In this document: positions 1-8,020 of the stretch, in pieces
How the letters are laid out: the number at the start of each line of letters is the position of its first letter
Position numbering within the stretch: the stretch's first letter is position 1
Source of the DNA: Verrucomicrobiota bacterium
GTDB lineage: Bacteria > Verrucomicrobiota > Verrucomicrobiia > CAIQCK01
Direction: 5' to 3'
Assembly: GCA_016235595.1 (NCBI GenBank)
Contig: JACRJX010000006.1
Coordinates: 1-57,272, forward strand
Length of the DNA: 57,272 nucleotides
Made by a program: the position numbers and the translations under genes
Notes under the pieces: generated by a model
What the model was told of the DNA's origin: nothing
The model's input: the letters and a program-made list of their open reading frames with translations, nothing else
Database searches by the model: none

Positions 1-297
1 CCCCTTCAGCGGCGACAAGTCGCTCACTTGGGTTGCCGAGCAGGACACCTCCTGCAACGAAGACAGCCCCTTCAGCGGCGACAAGTCGCTCACTTGGGTT
101 TGAGAGCAGTCCACCTCCTGCAACGAAGACAGCCCCTTCAGCGGCGACAAGTCGTTCACTTGGGTTTGAGAGCAGTCCACCGACTTCAACGAAGACAACC
201 CCTTCAGCGGCGACAAGTCGCTCACTTGGGTTCCCCAACAGTTCACCGACTTCAACGAAGACAGCCCCTTCAGCGGCGACAAGTCGCTCACTTGGGT
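1..297. repeat. 66-bp tandem repeats, about 4.5 copies, encoding LRRs
   Basis: The block CCCCTTCAGCGGCGACAAGT recurs at 1, 67, 133, 199 and 265, an exact 66-bp spacing with only scattered differences between copies. 66 bp equals 22 codons, so copy-number change keeps the minus-strand reading frame. The array continues past the window edge. Confidence 0.95.
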
Positions 298-567
298 CTG
301 TGAAATACTCAGCAAGATCAGCGAAGACAGGTATTTCAGACCGTCAGGCAGAATGGGAATCGTATTTGTTCCTTCGCGATTTGATGACCAGTTCCATTTC
401 CCCTTTTCATCCGTGAAAAAATTCCCCAGATTCAAAACACGCAAATGCGTGAGCGCGAACAACTCCGACGGCAGCTCGCTTAGCCCCAACTCGCCCAAGT
501 CCAGAAAGCCTGTCTTCTTCTCGCGCTCCTCGGCAATCAATCTCCTTGCTGTCAGCATCCCGTCCAT
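1..567 (-). CDS. Leucine-rich-repeat protein, 5' part only (cut by window edge)
   Basis: The minus strand has an open frame of 189 codons that runs off position 1 without a stop. It begins MDGMLTARRLIAEEREKK, then a short LRR cap (FLDLGELGLSELPSEL), an irregular stretch, and near-identical 22-residue repeats of the type TQVSDLSPLKGLSSLQEVDC. Such N-termini and internalin-like LRRs are known from bacterial Roc-COR GTPases and related large scaffold proteins; whether a GTPase domain follows lies outside the window. An in-frame TAG sits four codons before the ATG. A promoter at 576-604 places the probable transcript start at the ATG. A second ATG at 558 is also possible. The LRR identification is firm; the full architecture is unknown. 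Confidence 0.85.
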   Translation of the reverse strand, partial: MDGMLTARRLIAEEREKKTGFLDLGELGLSELPSELFALTHLRVLNLGNFFTDEKGKWNWSSNREGTNTIPILPDGLKYLSSLILLSISQTQVSDLSPLKGLSSLKSVNCWGTQVSDLSPLKGLSSLKSVDCSQTQVNDLSPLKGLSSLQEVDCSQTQVSDLSPLKGLSSLQEVSCSATQVSDLSPLKG

Positions 568-575
568 GCTCCGGC

Positions 576-604
576 TCTATATGTATTTCCCGGGCCTTTG
601 ACAA
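576..604 (-). promoter_or_regulatory. Promoter of the LRR gene (TTGTCA-17-TATAGA)
   Basis: Read on the minus strand, a -35 TTGTCA (599-604) and a -10 TATAGA (576-581) are separated by 17 bp. Only 8 nt separate the -10 box from the ATG at 567, so the mRNA would start at or next to the start codon. Confidence 0.6.
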
Positions 605-877
605 GAACAACCGCCGTTATTACACGTAGGTTCTCGGTGGCAAGTGGCATGACCCATTTGTCGGTCACCCCGTCAGCAGTGCCAGAGGCGAGAGCTGTAG
701 TTCCTACAGCGCTCCAAGGCTTTCGGCATCACACACGCACCCTTTCCACGCCGAGGCGAGAGAGATAATGTGAACGCGAAACAACAATCGCGCCCAGAGG
801 TCGCGATCGACGGACGCGAAGCGGGCGCGCGGCGTTGTAGGCCCGGTGTCCACACCGGGCGGAATGATGATGTTCGC

Positions 878-906
878 TTGCTTGCGGGGAGGGGCCGCCG
901 TAGAAA
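878..906 (+). promoter_or_regulatory. Promoter of the small lipoprotein gene (TTGCTT-17-TAGAAA)
   Basis: A -35-like TTGCTT at 878-883 and a -10-like TAGAAA at 901-906 have 17-bp spacing. The expected start of transcription coincides with the GTG start codon at 913, again a leaderless arrangement. Confidence 0.45.
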
Positions 907-912
907 TAGCGC

Positions 913-1281
913 GTGAGAATCGTTTGCCTGATGGTTGTGATGATGATGCTGTTGGTGACGGGTTGCGCGACGACCTCCGTCGAGACTCGGAAGCCGTTGA
1001 CGCAGGAAGCAATCATCCAGTTGGCGAAGGCCAAGACTCCGGACAGCGAGGTGGTGCAGCGGATCAAGGCGTCCGGCACGGTTTACCGCCTCTCGACCGT
1101 CGAGATCCTTCATCTTCACGAGAGCGGCGTGAGCAACAGCGTCATTGATTACATGCTCCAGGATTATGCGGACATGGTTCGCTGGCAGGAGCGCCAACGC
1201 TGCCAGGTGGATTGGTATTTCTACGGTCCGCATTGTTATTGGTATTGGCCGCCGCCACCGATGGGCCGCCCTTGTTGGTAA
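913..1281 (+). CDS. Small lipoprotein of unknown function
   Basis: 122 residues with a hydrophobic lead (MRIVCLMVVMMMLLVTGC) ending in a lipobox LVTGC, so export and lipid attachment are expected. The GTG start is preferred because the next ATG (931) would leave too short a signal peptide. The middle contains two similar helical units (EAIIQLAKAKTPDSEVVQRI and VEILHLHESGVSNSVIDYML), a pattern seen in small PVC-group envelope lipoproteins. The tail is rich in Trp, Tyr and Pro. It stands alone under its own promoter. Function unknown. Confidence 0.8.
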   Translation: MRIVCLMVVMMMLLVTGCATTSVETRKPLTQEAIIQLAKAKTPDSEVVQRIKASGTVYRLSTVEILHLHESGVSNSVIDYMLQDYADMVRWQERQRCQVDWYFYGPHCYWYWPPPPMGRPCW

Positions 1282-1306
1282 TGCCGTGTCTTGCCGCACG
1301 GGACGC

Positions 1307-1335
1307 TTGTCAAATGGGAGAGGGAAGAGGATAGT
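1307..1335 (+). promoter_or_regulatory. Promoter of the GYD gene (TTGTCA-17-GATAGT)
   Basis: TTGTCA at 1307-1312 and GATAGT at 1330-1335, 17-bp spacing. The predicted start of transcription is about 1342, immediately before the hairpin at 1343-1363. Confidence 0.5.
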
Positions 1336-1342
1336 ATGGGCG

Positions 1343-1363
1343 CTCGTTTGCACAGCAAACGAG
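1343..1363 (+). promoter_or_regulatory. Perfect 5'-end hairpin of the GYD mRNA
   Basis: CTCGTTTGC (1343-1351) and GCAAACGAG (1355-1363) form a perfect 9-bp stem with a 3-nt loop at the predicted 5' end of the transcript. It lies upstream of the AAAGGAG ribosome-binding site near 1371-1377. It could stabilise the mRNA, or as DNA act as an operator. Confidence 0.55.
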
Positions 1364-1383
1364 AACGAGGAAAGGAGACCGAC

Positions 1384-1677
1384 ATGGCTGCATACGTCAT
1401 CATGACTCACTTCACCGAGCAGGGCGCTCGTACCGTCAAGGACTCACCCAAACGTGGCAAGGCTGCCATTGCGTTGGGCAAGAAGATGGGCGTGAAGGTC
1501 AAGGAGATCTTCTGGACCCTTGGACCCTACGACACCATTATGATCGCCGAGGCGGCGAATGATGAGACGGCGACCGCGTTCGCGTTGAGCGTTTGCGCGC
1601 GGGGCAACGTGAAAACACTCACGATGCGCGCGTATCGCGCCAATGAGGTTGCCAGGATATTGCGGAAGATGAGCTAG
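1384..1677 (+). CDS. GYD domain-containing protein
   Basis: 97 residues beginning MAAYVIMTHFTEQGARTVKD, matching the small GYD family (PF08734): a ferredoxin-like fold of about 95 residues with the characteristic segment LGPYDTIMIAEAANDETATA. The cellular role of the family is unknown. An ATG at 1384 with AAAGGAG 6-7 nt upstream is chosen over the longer frame, whose extra N-terminus covers the promoter and 5' hairpin. Monocistronic; a GC-rich inverted repeat (1710-1718 with 1734-1742) follows and may end the transcript, although it has no T-tract. Confidence 0.88.
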   Translation: MAAYVIMTHFTEQGARTVKDSPKRGKAAIALGKKMGVKVKEIFWTLGPYDTIMIAEAANDETATAFALSVCARGNVKTLTMRAYRANEVARILRKMS

Positions 1678-1709
1678 AGCGGCGAGTGGAAAATTCTCCG
1701 GGACCGTTT

Positions 1710-1742
1710 GCCGCCCGCGGTGGTTGTTTCAGTGCGGGCGGC
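1710..1742. terminator. Possible terminator/inverted repeat after the GYD gene
   Basis: GCCGCCCGC (1710-1718) pairs perfectly with GCGGGCGGC (1734-1742) across a 15-nt loop. No T-run follows, so intrinsic termination is only a guess. Confidence 0.3.
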
Positions 1743-1853
1743 CCGCCGGCAAGGTGCCGAACCGATGCCGTGCGCAGGGAACCGGTGTATCCTGGAGTTT
1801 GGCGCGCGGCGGTTCGGCGTCCTTCGTCACAGGACACGCTTTGAAGGTTAGGC

Positions 1854-3110
1854 ATGAAATCATTGTTGAGGCTGGGAAAGTATTCGCTCGGAGTTGGAGA
1901 TCGTTTTGAGCATCAGGCGAAGGCGCAACTGCGCGCCTGCGTACTGGCGGCGCAGCAGGGCACCGTCATCATTCCGGTTTGGAACAAGTCCAATCGCGAG
2001 CACACGATCATCGGCTCCGATCCGTTCGGCACGCGCGCGGCGGCAGCCGCGGCGGTAAAGGCGTTGGGCTGGGGGCGCGACTACTTCGTGGACGCCGACC
2101 ATATCCGCATGGAAACGGTGGAGCGGTTTCTTCCGCATTCGGATTTCTTTACGATCGATGTGGCGGATTCCATCGGCAAGCGCGTGGAGCCGCAGGTGGT
2201 GGCGACGTTCGTGGAGCGGCACCCGGAACTGGTCGGCACGATCGCCATTCCCAATATTCTGAAACCGTTGAAGATTACGCGCGCCGACGTCGAGCGAATC
2301 GCCGGCAAGTATCTGGCTGCGGTACAGGAGGCCGGAGGGATTTACCGTCATATTGCAAAGGCGAAAGGCGAGACGAGGTGCATCATCGAGGTTTCGATGG
2401 ACGAGACCGACAGCCCGCAGACGCCGTCCGAATTGCTGGTGATTCTTGCGGCTGTGGCCGACGAAGGCATCCCGGCGCAAACCATCGCGCCGAAGTTCAC
2501 AGGGCGGTTCAACAAGGGCGTGGACTATGTCGGCGACGTGCCGCAGTTCGAGCGGGAGTTCAACGACGACATTTGCGTCATCGCCTTCGCGGTGAGTCAC
2601 TACGGCCTGCCGGGGAATCTCAAGCTGAGCATCCATTCCGGCAGTGACAAATTTTCCATCTACCCGGCCATCCGGCGCGCGTTGCAGTGGCATAACGCGG
2701 GTGTGCATCTGAAGACCGCGGGCACGACGTGGCTGGAGGAATGCATCGGTCTGGCCGAGGCGGACGGCGATGGGCTGAAGCTCGCGAAGGAGATTTATGC
2801 CGAGGCATCGGCGCACGTTGACGAATTGTGCGCGCCGTATGGGTCGGTCATCGACATTGATCGTGCCAAGCTGCCGTCAGCGGCGACGGTGGCCGGCTGG
2901 ACGAGCAGGCAGTTTGTTGCGGCGCTGCGCCACGATCCGAGGAATCGCGAGTTCAACCCGCACCTGCGGCAGTTGATCCACGTGGGCTACAAGGTGGCCG
3001 CGAAGATGGGCGAACGCTACATCGCGCAACTGGTCGCATGCGAGGAGACTGTGTCGCGCAACGTGACGGCGAATCTTTTCGGACGGCACATCGGGCCGTT
3101 GTTTCTATGA
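1854..3110 (+). CDS. uxaE: Tagaturonate epimerase family protein (UxaE-like)
   Basis: 418 residues. The family (UxaE, described in Thermotoga) interconverts D-tagaturonate and D-fructuronate in D-galacturonate breakdown. Visible hallmarks are EVSMDETDSPQTP (about residue 180), LSIHSGSDKFSIYPA (about 255), HLKTAGTTWLEE (about 286) and RQLIHVGYK (about 384), in the order and spacing expected. No signal peptide, so cytoplasmic. Start ATG at 1854 with a weak AAGG-like site upstream. The other galacturonate genes (isomerase, reductase, KDG kinase) are not in the window, but the neighbouring glycosidase region fits use of uronate-containing polysaccharides. Exact substrate not proven. Confidence 0.82.
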   Translation: MKSLLRLGKYSLGVGDRFEHQAKAQLRACVLAAQQGTVIIPVWNKSNREHTIIGSDPFGTRAAAAAAVKALGWGRDYFVDADHIRMETVERFLPHSDFFTIDVADSIGKRVEPQVVATFVERHPELVGTIAIPNILKPLKITRADVERIAGKYLAAVQEAGGIYRHIAKAKGETRCIIEVSMDETDSPQTPSELLVILAAVADEGIPAQTIAPKFTGRFNKGVDYVGDVPQFEREFNDDICVIAFAVSHYGLPGNLKLSIHSGSDKFSIYPAIRRALQWHNAGVHLKTAGTTWLEECIGLAEADGDGLKLAKEIYAEASAHVDELCAPYGSVIDIDRAKLPSAATVAGWTSRQFVAALRHDPRNREFNPHLRQLIHVGYKVAAKMGERYIAQLVACEETVSRNVTANLFGRHIGPLFL

Positions 3111-3130
3111 CGCGCGGGCAAGCCTGCAAC

Positions 3131-3952
3131 TTAACGACGGTATCGCAGCTTGGCACGACGATAATCCGGACCGGCGGAACGATCCTGCAGGGGAGTCAGT
3201 CCAATGTGGCGGCGGTAATCCCTGCATAACTCCTGCACACGGTCGTAACCGACGCGGTAAGCTACTTCCGATATGCTTAGCGGAGAGTGCAGGATGAGTC
3301 CCCGGGCCATGCTCAGTCGTATGGTCTTGATACGTTTGAGCGGAGCCATGCCAGCGGCGCGGTGGCACGCGAGATAGAGCGTTCGGACACTGCGTCTGCT
3401 AAGCTGACGGAGGAACTTCAGATCAATGTGTTCGTGCAATCGGTCACGCAACTCGGCCTCCAATCCCCACCAGATTTGGGCCACGGGATCCGCGTGGAAG
3501 GGTGTGAATTCGGACGGAAGAACATCGGCGATCAAATCGAGCAAACGGGCCTTCACACGGATATGACGCATGAGGGAATTTGCCGGGTTGTCCCGCCAGG
3601 CTTGCAGGAGATTCTCGAATAACAGCCGGGTGTCAGATGCCGCACGCCGGATGCTCTGATCGGCTGGAGGAGGCGGAAGGTGTGGCGCAATGAAATTTAC
3701 CGTGAGAAATGACCACGGAACTTTCGTTATCCGGATGCGCACCTCTTCATCATGGCAGAACCAGGCAATCAAACCGGGTTCCGTTTCGAAAGCGCGGCCC
3801 TCCGATTCGTGATGAGCAGCGCCTTCAACAGTAAGCTGAATGGTGTGTCCCGGCAGACTGCTGGTGGCGTGAAACGTGTTGTTGCGCCGGCGGGTAATCC
3901 GATCCACCACAACAATTCGGTCAATCAGTATGCCCTCGATGGGAACATTCAT
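3131..3952 (-). CDS. AraC-family transcriptional regulator
   Basis: 273 residues from the ATG at 3952. The N-terminal ~150 residues form a cupin-like ligand-binding region, and the last ~100 an AraC double helix-turn-helix, with the typical second-helix segment SISEVAYRVGYDRVQELCRDYRRHIGLTP split over residues ~225-255. A longer frame exists upstream but lacks family character, and a promoter (3990-4018) fits the 3952 start. It is transcribed away from the glycosidase-symporter-URO-D genes at 4086-9205, which it probably controls in response to a sugar. Confidence 0.85.
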   Translation of the reverse strand: MNVPIEGILIDRIVVVDRITRRRNNTFHATSSLPGHTIQLTVEGAAHHESEGRAFETEPGLIAWFCHDEEVRIRITKVPWSFLTVNFIAPHLPPPPADQSIRRAASDTRLLFENLLQAWRDNPANSLMRHIRVKARLLDLIADVLPSEFTPFHADPVAQIWWGLEAELRDRLHEHIDLKFLRQLSRRSVRTLYLACHRAAGMAPLKRIKTIRLSMARGLILHSPLSISEVAYRVGYDRVQELCRDYRRHIGLTPLQDRSAGPDYRRAKLRYRR

Positions 3953-3989
3953 GTCTGCGTCTCTGGGATAAGAATTGCGACAAGTTTGG

Positions 3990-4018
3990 AAAATACTGCT
4001 ATTGGCAAAATGCGTCAA
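3990..4018 (-). promoter_or_regulatory. Promoter of the AraC regulator (TTGACG-17-TATTTT)
   Basis: On the minus strand TTGACG (4013-4018) and TATTTT (3990-3995) are 17 bp apart, giving a leader of about 30 nt. A weaker plus-strand candidate (TTGGCA at 4002-4007, GAGTAT at 4025-4030) overlaps it and would serve the divergent operon, so one bound regulator could affect both. Confidence 0.5.
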
Positions 4019-4085
4019 CATGTAGAGTATCAGACGAAATAAAAGCGGTGATTCAACGCACTGGGATGACAAAGGAGCCGCGCCA

Positions 4086-6143
4086 ATGGACTCAAGACTG
4101 ACGAGCTTAAGCCGATGGGGAATTCTTCTCGGCGTATTGATGACGACGGCGGGATGGAAAACGTGGGCGGCAGATATCGTCGTGGAATATCCGGGGACTC
4201 CGCCGGGCAAGGGGATGATCGAGTATCAAGGCGAGCGCGTCACGCTCAGAAATGCTGCGATCTCCATGTCGTGGGCTGTGGGCAATCAGGGAGTCCGCCC
4301 CGCATCGGTCTGCGACCATCAAGCGAGCCAGAAGCTCGCGCTGAGCGGCGAGGCTTTTCAAATTATCATGGCCGATGGGCAACGTTACGCGGCCTCTGCG
4401 CTCCTGCTGGACGGCAAACTGCGCGTGGCGGAACTCGCGCGGAACTCAAAGGCGGCGCGGCTCGCGGCGCGGATTCCGGGCCGGCAGGTCGAGGCCACGC
4501 TCCGCTCGGCGGATGGCCGGCTGCGCGCGGTCTGGCGGGCGATACTCCATGACGGTGCGAATTATATCCGGCAGGAAATCAGTGTAACCGCCGTCGGCCA
4601 GGACTGCGTGATCAAGGAGATCGTGTGCATGGACGAGGCGGTTGCCGGCGCACGTGTGGCCGGCCGCACGGATGGTTCGCCGGCCGTCGCGGGGAACCTG
4701 TTCTTCGGTTGCGAAGACCCGCACGCGCTGGCGGTGGGCGAGGGGCGGGTCTCGTTCCGGCTCCAGCGCAACGCGCCGTTGCGCAAGGGTGAGACGGTCA
4801 CGCAGAGCATGGTGGCCGGTGTGGCGCCGCCGGGCCAGATGAGGCGGGCGTTCCTCTGCTACCTCGAACGCGAACGCGCGCACCCGTATCGGCCGTATCT
4901 GCACTACAACTCGTGGTATGACATCTCGTGGCGTGGCGAGCTTTTCGATCAAGCCACGTCGCTGGAGGCGATCAGGCTCTTCGGCGAGCGGTTCATCAAG
5001 CCGCACGGCGTCGTCGTGGATGGAATGGTGTTCGATGACGGTTGGGATGACCCGAAGACATTGTGGCAATTCAACAGCGGCTTCCCGAAAGGTTTCGCTC
5101 CGTTGGTGGCGCCCTGCAAACAATACCACACGCGGCTCGGCGTCTGGCTGTCGCCGTTCGGCGGCTATGGCGAGCTGAAGAAGCAACGGCTCCAGTTTGG
5201 TCGCGAACAGGGCTACGAGATCAACCCCACGGGTTTCTCGCTGGCCGGGCCGAAATACTACGCCGCGTTCAAGCGCGCCTGCGTCGACATGATCCGCAAG
5301 TATGGCGTCAATCATTTCAAGTTCGATGGCATCGCCGGCGGCTCGTATGCCAACGGTGGCGCCGCCTATGTGCTCGACACGGAAGCAATGCGGCGGTTGA
5401 TGCTGGAACTGCGTCGCGAGGATCCGGCCGTCTATATCAACCTCACCACCGGCTCGTGGCCGTCACCGTTCTGGCTGCGCTTCGCCGATTCGATCTGGCG
5501 GCAGGGCCACGACATGAAATTCGAGGGCAAAGGCTCCAAGCAGCAGCAATGGCTGACGTATCGGGACTTGGAGACGTTCCGCAGCATCGTCGGCAAGGGG
5601 CCGCTCTTTCCGCTCAGTTCGTTGATGACGCAGGGCGTGGCCTACTCGCGCCACGGCATGGCGGGTGAAGCGACGTTCAACTCGGCGGGCTTCAAGGATG
5701 ACGTGCGGGCGTTCTTCGGCAGCGGCACGAGCTTGCAGGAACTCTACATCCAGCCTGGCAAACTGACGGCGGACGATTGGGCGGTGCTGGCCGAGGCCGC
5801 GAAGTGGGCGCGCGCCAACGGCGATGTGATGGCGGACGCGCATTGGATTGGCGGCGATCCGCGGAAGCTGGAGATTTATGGTTACGCGTCGTGGTCGCCA
5901 CGCAAAGGCACCGTGATGTTGCGCAACCCCGACGACCAGCCGCATGACTTTGCGCTCGATGTCGGCACAGCGTTTGAACTGCCTGCGGGCGCAGCGACGA
6001 AGTTCATGCTCAAGAGTCCCTGGGCTGAGGACGCGCAGAAACCGGCACTCGTCGCCGAGGCGGGCAAACCCATGCGGTTCACCCTCAAACCGTTTGAGAT
6101 TCTTGTGTTCGATGCCGTTCCTCAACCTCCTGCCAAACCGTGA
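4086..6143 (+). CDS. Exported alpha-galactosidase-like (GH-D clan-like) glycosidase
   Basis: 685 residues with an N-terminal signal peptide ending near TWAAD (about residue 29). The N-terminal ~250 residues look like a beta-sandwich, followed by a TIM barrel with VVDGMVFDDGWDD (about 310), LGVWLSPFGGYGE (about 350) and NHFKFDGIAGG (about 415). The last supplies a KxD motif typical of the catalytic nucleophile in GH27/GH36-type enzymes; IWRQGHDMKFE (about 470) is a plausible acid/base region. Similar proteins are often labelled alpha-galactosidase or, misleadingly, enterotoxin. Start supported by AAAGGAG 8 nt upstream. Substrate unproven; first gene of an apparent operon with the symporter. 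Confidence 0.75.
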   Translation: MDSRLTSLSRWGILLGVLMTTAGWKTWAADIVVEYPGTPPGKGMIEYQGERVTLRNAAISMSWAVGNQGVRPASVCDHQASQKLALSGEAFQIIMADGQRYAASALLLDGKLRVAELARNSKAARLAARIPGRQVEATLRSADGRLRAVWRAILHDGANYIRQEISVTAVGQDCVIKEIVCMDEAVAGARVAGRTDGSPAVAGNLFFGCEDPHALAVGEGRVSFRLQRNAPLRKGETVTQSMVAGVAPPGQMRRAFLCYLERERAHPYRPYLHYNSWYDISWRGELFDQATSLEAIRLFGERFIKPHGVVVDGMVFDDGWDDPKTLWQFNSGFPKGFAPLVAPCKQYHTRLGVWLSPFGGYGELKKQRLQFGREQGYEINPTGFSLAGPKYYAAFKRACVDMIRKYGVNHFKFDGIAGGSYANGGAAYVLDTEAMRRLMLELRREDPAVYINLTTGSWPSPFWLRFADSIWRQGHDMKFEGKGSKQQQWLTYRDLETFRSIVGKGPLFPLSSLMTQGVAYSRHGMAGEATFNSAGFKDDVRAFFGSGTSLQELYIQPGKLTADDWAVLAEAAKWARANGDVMADAHWIGGDPRKLEIYGYASWSPRKGTVMLRNPDDQPHDFALDVGTAFELPAGAATKFMLKSPWAEDAQKPALVAEAGKPMRFTLKPFEILVFDAVPQPPAKP

Positions 6144-6166
6144 CTCGCTGCTGATCTCTCTCCATC

Positions 6167-8002
6167 ATGAAACTCCAACTCATAGACTGGCTGATCGTCC
6201 TGGCGACACTGCTCATCTGCTTCATCCCCGCGCTGTTCTTCGGCAAGCGGGCAGGCAAGAGCACGTCGGAGTTCTTCGTGTCCGGTCGCGCGGTGCCGTG
6301 GTGGCTGGCGGGGCTTTCGATGGTGGCGACGACATTCAGCAGCGACACACCGAACCTCGTCACCGATATCGTCCGCCGCCAGGGCGTTGCGGGCAACTGG
6401 TGCTGGTGGGCCTTCGTGCTGACCGGCGTGGCGACGGTGTTCTTCTACGCGCGGATGTGGCGGCGCTCGGAGGCGATGACGGATCTGGAGTTTTACGAAA
6501 TCCGCTACTCCGGCAAGGCCGCGAGCGTCGTGCGCGGTTTCCGGTCGGTCTATCTGGGGTTGTTCTTCAACTGCATCATCATGGCGTCGGTGAACCTGGC
6601 CGCCTGCAAAATCGCCAACGTCCTTTTCGGCCTGCCGCGCTGGCAGACGCTGCTCATGGTGGGGTTGCTGAACGTGGCCTTCGCGGCGCACTCCGGTCTG
6701 TGGGGCGTGCTGGTCATCGACATGATCCAGTTCTTCATCAAGATGACGGCGGTGATTGCCGCGGCTTACTTCGCGGTCCAGTACGTCGGCGGTCTCGACG
6801 TGATGGTGCAGAAACTCTCCACGCCAATGCTCGCGCCCGATGGGAAATCGCTGATCAGCTACCTGGACATCCTGCCTGACTTCACCAACAACTGGGACAT
6901 TGCCGTGGCAGTGTTTGTCATGCCGATCGCCGTGCAGTGGTGGGCGACGTGGTATCCGGGCGCGGAGCCGGGCGGCGGTAGCTACATTGCCCAGCGGATG
7001 CTCGCCTCGAAGTCGGAGAAGGATTCGCTCGGCGCGGTGCTGTTCTTCAATGTCGCGCACTACGTGCTGCGGCCGTGGCCGTGGATTTTGGTGGGGTTGT
7101 GCTCGCTGATCGTCTATCCGCAGTTGTCGGACATCCAGAAGGCGTTTCCCAATCTCGACCCGAAGTTGCTGGGACACGACATCGCGTATCCGGCGATGCT
7201 GAAGTTCCTGCCCGTCGGCTTCATCGGCCTGATGGTGGGCGGATTGATCGCCGCCAACTCCTCAACCATCCTGACGCACCTGAACTGGGGATCGTCCTAC
7301 CTGGTCCACGATTTCTACCAGCGGTTCATCCGCACGAACGCCCCCGAGAAGCACTACGTCCTCGTCGGGCGCCTCACGACGGTCCTGTTGTTCCTCTGCT
7401 CGGCGGGAACGGTCTATCTGCTCGACACGGCGAAGGACAATTTCGACATCATCCTTCAGATCGGCGCGGGCACGGGCTTGCTCTACCTGTTGCGGTGGTT
7501 CTGGTGGCGCATCACGGCCTGGTGCGAAGTTGTGGCGATGATCAGCTCGTTCGGTGTGTCCATCGTCCTGCTGGTGCTGAAGAAGACTCATCCCGAGTTC
7601 TCCGCCGAGCACTTGTCCACGCACATCAACTTGTTGATCACCATTGCGGTCACGACGGCGTGCTGGGTGCTGACGGCGTTCTTCGGGCCGCAGACCGAGC
7701 GCCGGACGCTGATCGAGTTCTACAAAAAGGTCCGGCCGTTCGGACCCGGCTGGAAGAGCATCCGGCAGGAAGCGGGCATCTCGGAAGAAGAGGCGGCGGC
7801 GACGCACGAGAACATCCCGCTCGCGTTGCTCGGCTGGTCGGCGGGATGCACCGTCATCTGGTCTTCGCTCTTCACGGTGGGCAACTTCCTCTACGGGCGC
7901 ATGCCGCAGGCGGGCATGCTGCTCGTGGTTTTCATCGCGAGCAGCGTGGCGCTGCTCTGGGTGATCAACAAACTTTGGGCCAACACTTCCAGCACGCGAT
8001 GA
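6167..8002 (+). CDS. Sodium:solute symporter (SSS family)
   Basis: 611 residues, very hydrophobic, with about 13-14 apparent membrane segments. The first starts at MKLQLIDWLIVLATLLICF. The conserved early region (FFVSGRAVPWWLAGLSMVAT, then FSSDTPNLVTD) is characteristic of SSS family Na+/solute cotransporters. It lies 23 bp after the glycosidase and 18 bp before the URO-D-family gene, so the three probably share a transcript, and it is the likely importer of the glycosidase product. The substrate cannot be read from sequence. Confidence 0.88.
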   Translation: MKLQLIDWLIVLATLLICFIPALFFGKRAGKSTSEFFVSGRAVPWWLAGLSMVATTFSSDTPNLVTDIVRRQGVAGNWCWWAFVLTGVATVFFYARMWRRSEAMTDLEFYEIRYSGKAASVVRGFRSVYLGLFFNCIIMASVNLAACKIANVLFGLPRWQTLLMVGLLNVAFAAHSGLWGVLVIDMIQFFIKMTAVIAAAYFAVQYVGGLDVMVQKLSTPMLAPDGKSLISYLDILPDFTNNWDIAVAVFVMPIAVQWWATWYPGAEPGGGSYIAQRMLASKSEKDSLGAVLFFNVAHYVLRPWPWILVGLCSLIVYPQLSDIQKAFPNLDPKLLGHDIAYPAMLKFLPVGFIGLMVGGLIAANSSTILTHLNWGSSYLVHDFYQRFIRTNAPEKHYVLVGRLTTVLLFLCSAGTVYLLDTAKDNFDIILQIGAGTGLLYLLRWFWWRITAWCEVVAMISSFGVSIVLLVLKKTHPEFSAEHLSTHINLLITIAVTTACWVLTAFFGPQTERRTLIEFYKKVRPFGPGWKSIRQEAGISEEEAAATHENIPLALLGWSAGCTVIWSSLFTVGNFLYGRMPQAGMLLVVFIASSVALLWVINKLWANTSSTR

Positions 8003-8020
8003 TCGCGGAGGTGCTCCAGA

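Larger units (their letters stand above)
568..912. other. Divergent intergenic region with two strong short palindromes
   Basis: No convincing gene in these 345 bp. It contains the two outward promoters (576-604 minus, 878-906 plus) and two near-perfect hairpins: 694-710 (7-bp stem GCTGTAG/CTACAGC, loop TTC) and 841-860 (9-bp stem GCCCGGTGT/ACACCGGGC, loop CC). The long minus-strand frames over this area are shadows without recognisable domains. The palindromes look like dispersed REP-like elements, which cannot be confirmed from one window. Confidence 0.5.

Noticed and set aside
1..297. Regular repeats that might suggest a CRISPR array
   Set aside because: The repeats are directly tandem with 66-bp period and no unique spacers, and they encode LRRs.
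28..416. Plus-strand frames rich in Arg/Leu/Ser repeats over the first 400 bp
   Set aside because: They are antisense shadows of the minus-strand LRR repeats, which have a recognisable LRR pattern, a promoter and a start codon.
673..1410. 245-codon minus-strand frame
   Set aside because: No domain or signal; it crosses the lipoprotein gene, its promoter and the palindromes, and has an unnatural His/Arg-rich composition.
1860..2816. 318-codon minus-strand frame
   Set aside because: Lies entirely antisense to the clear UxaE-family gene and shows no motif.
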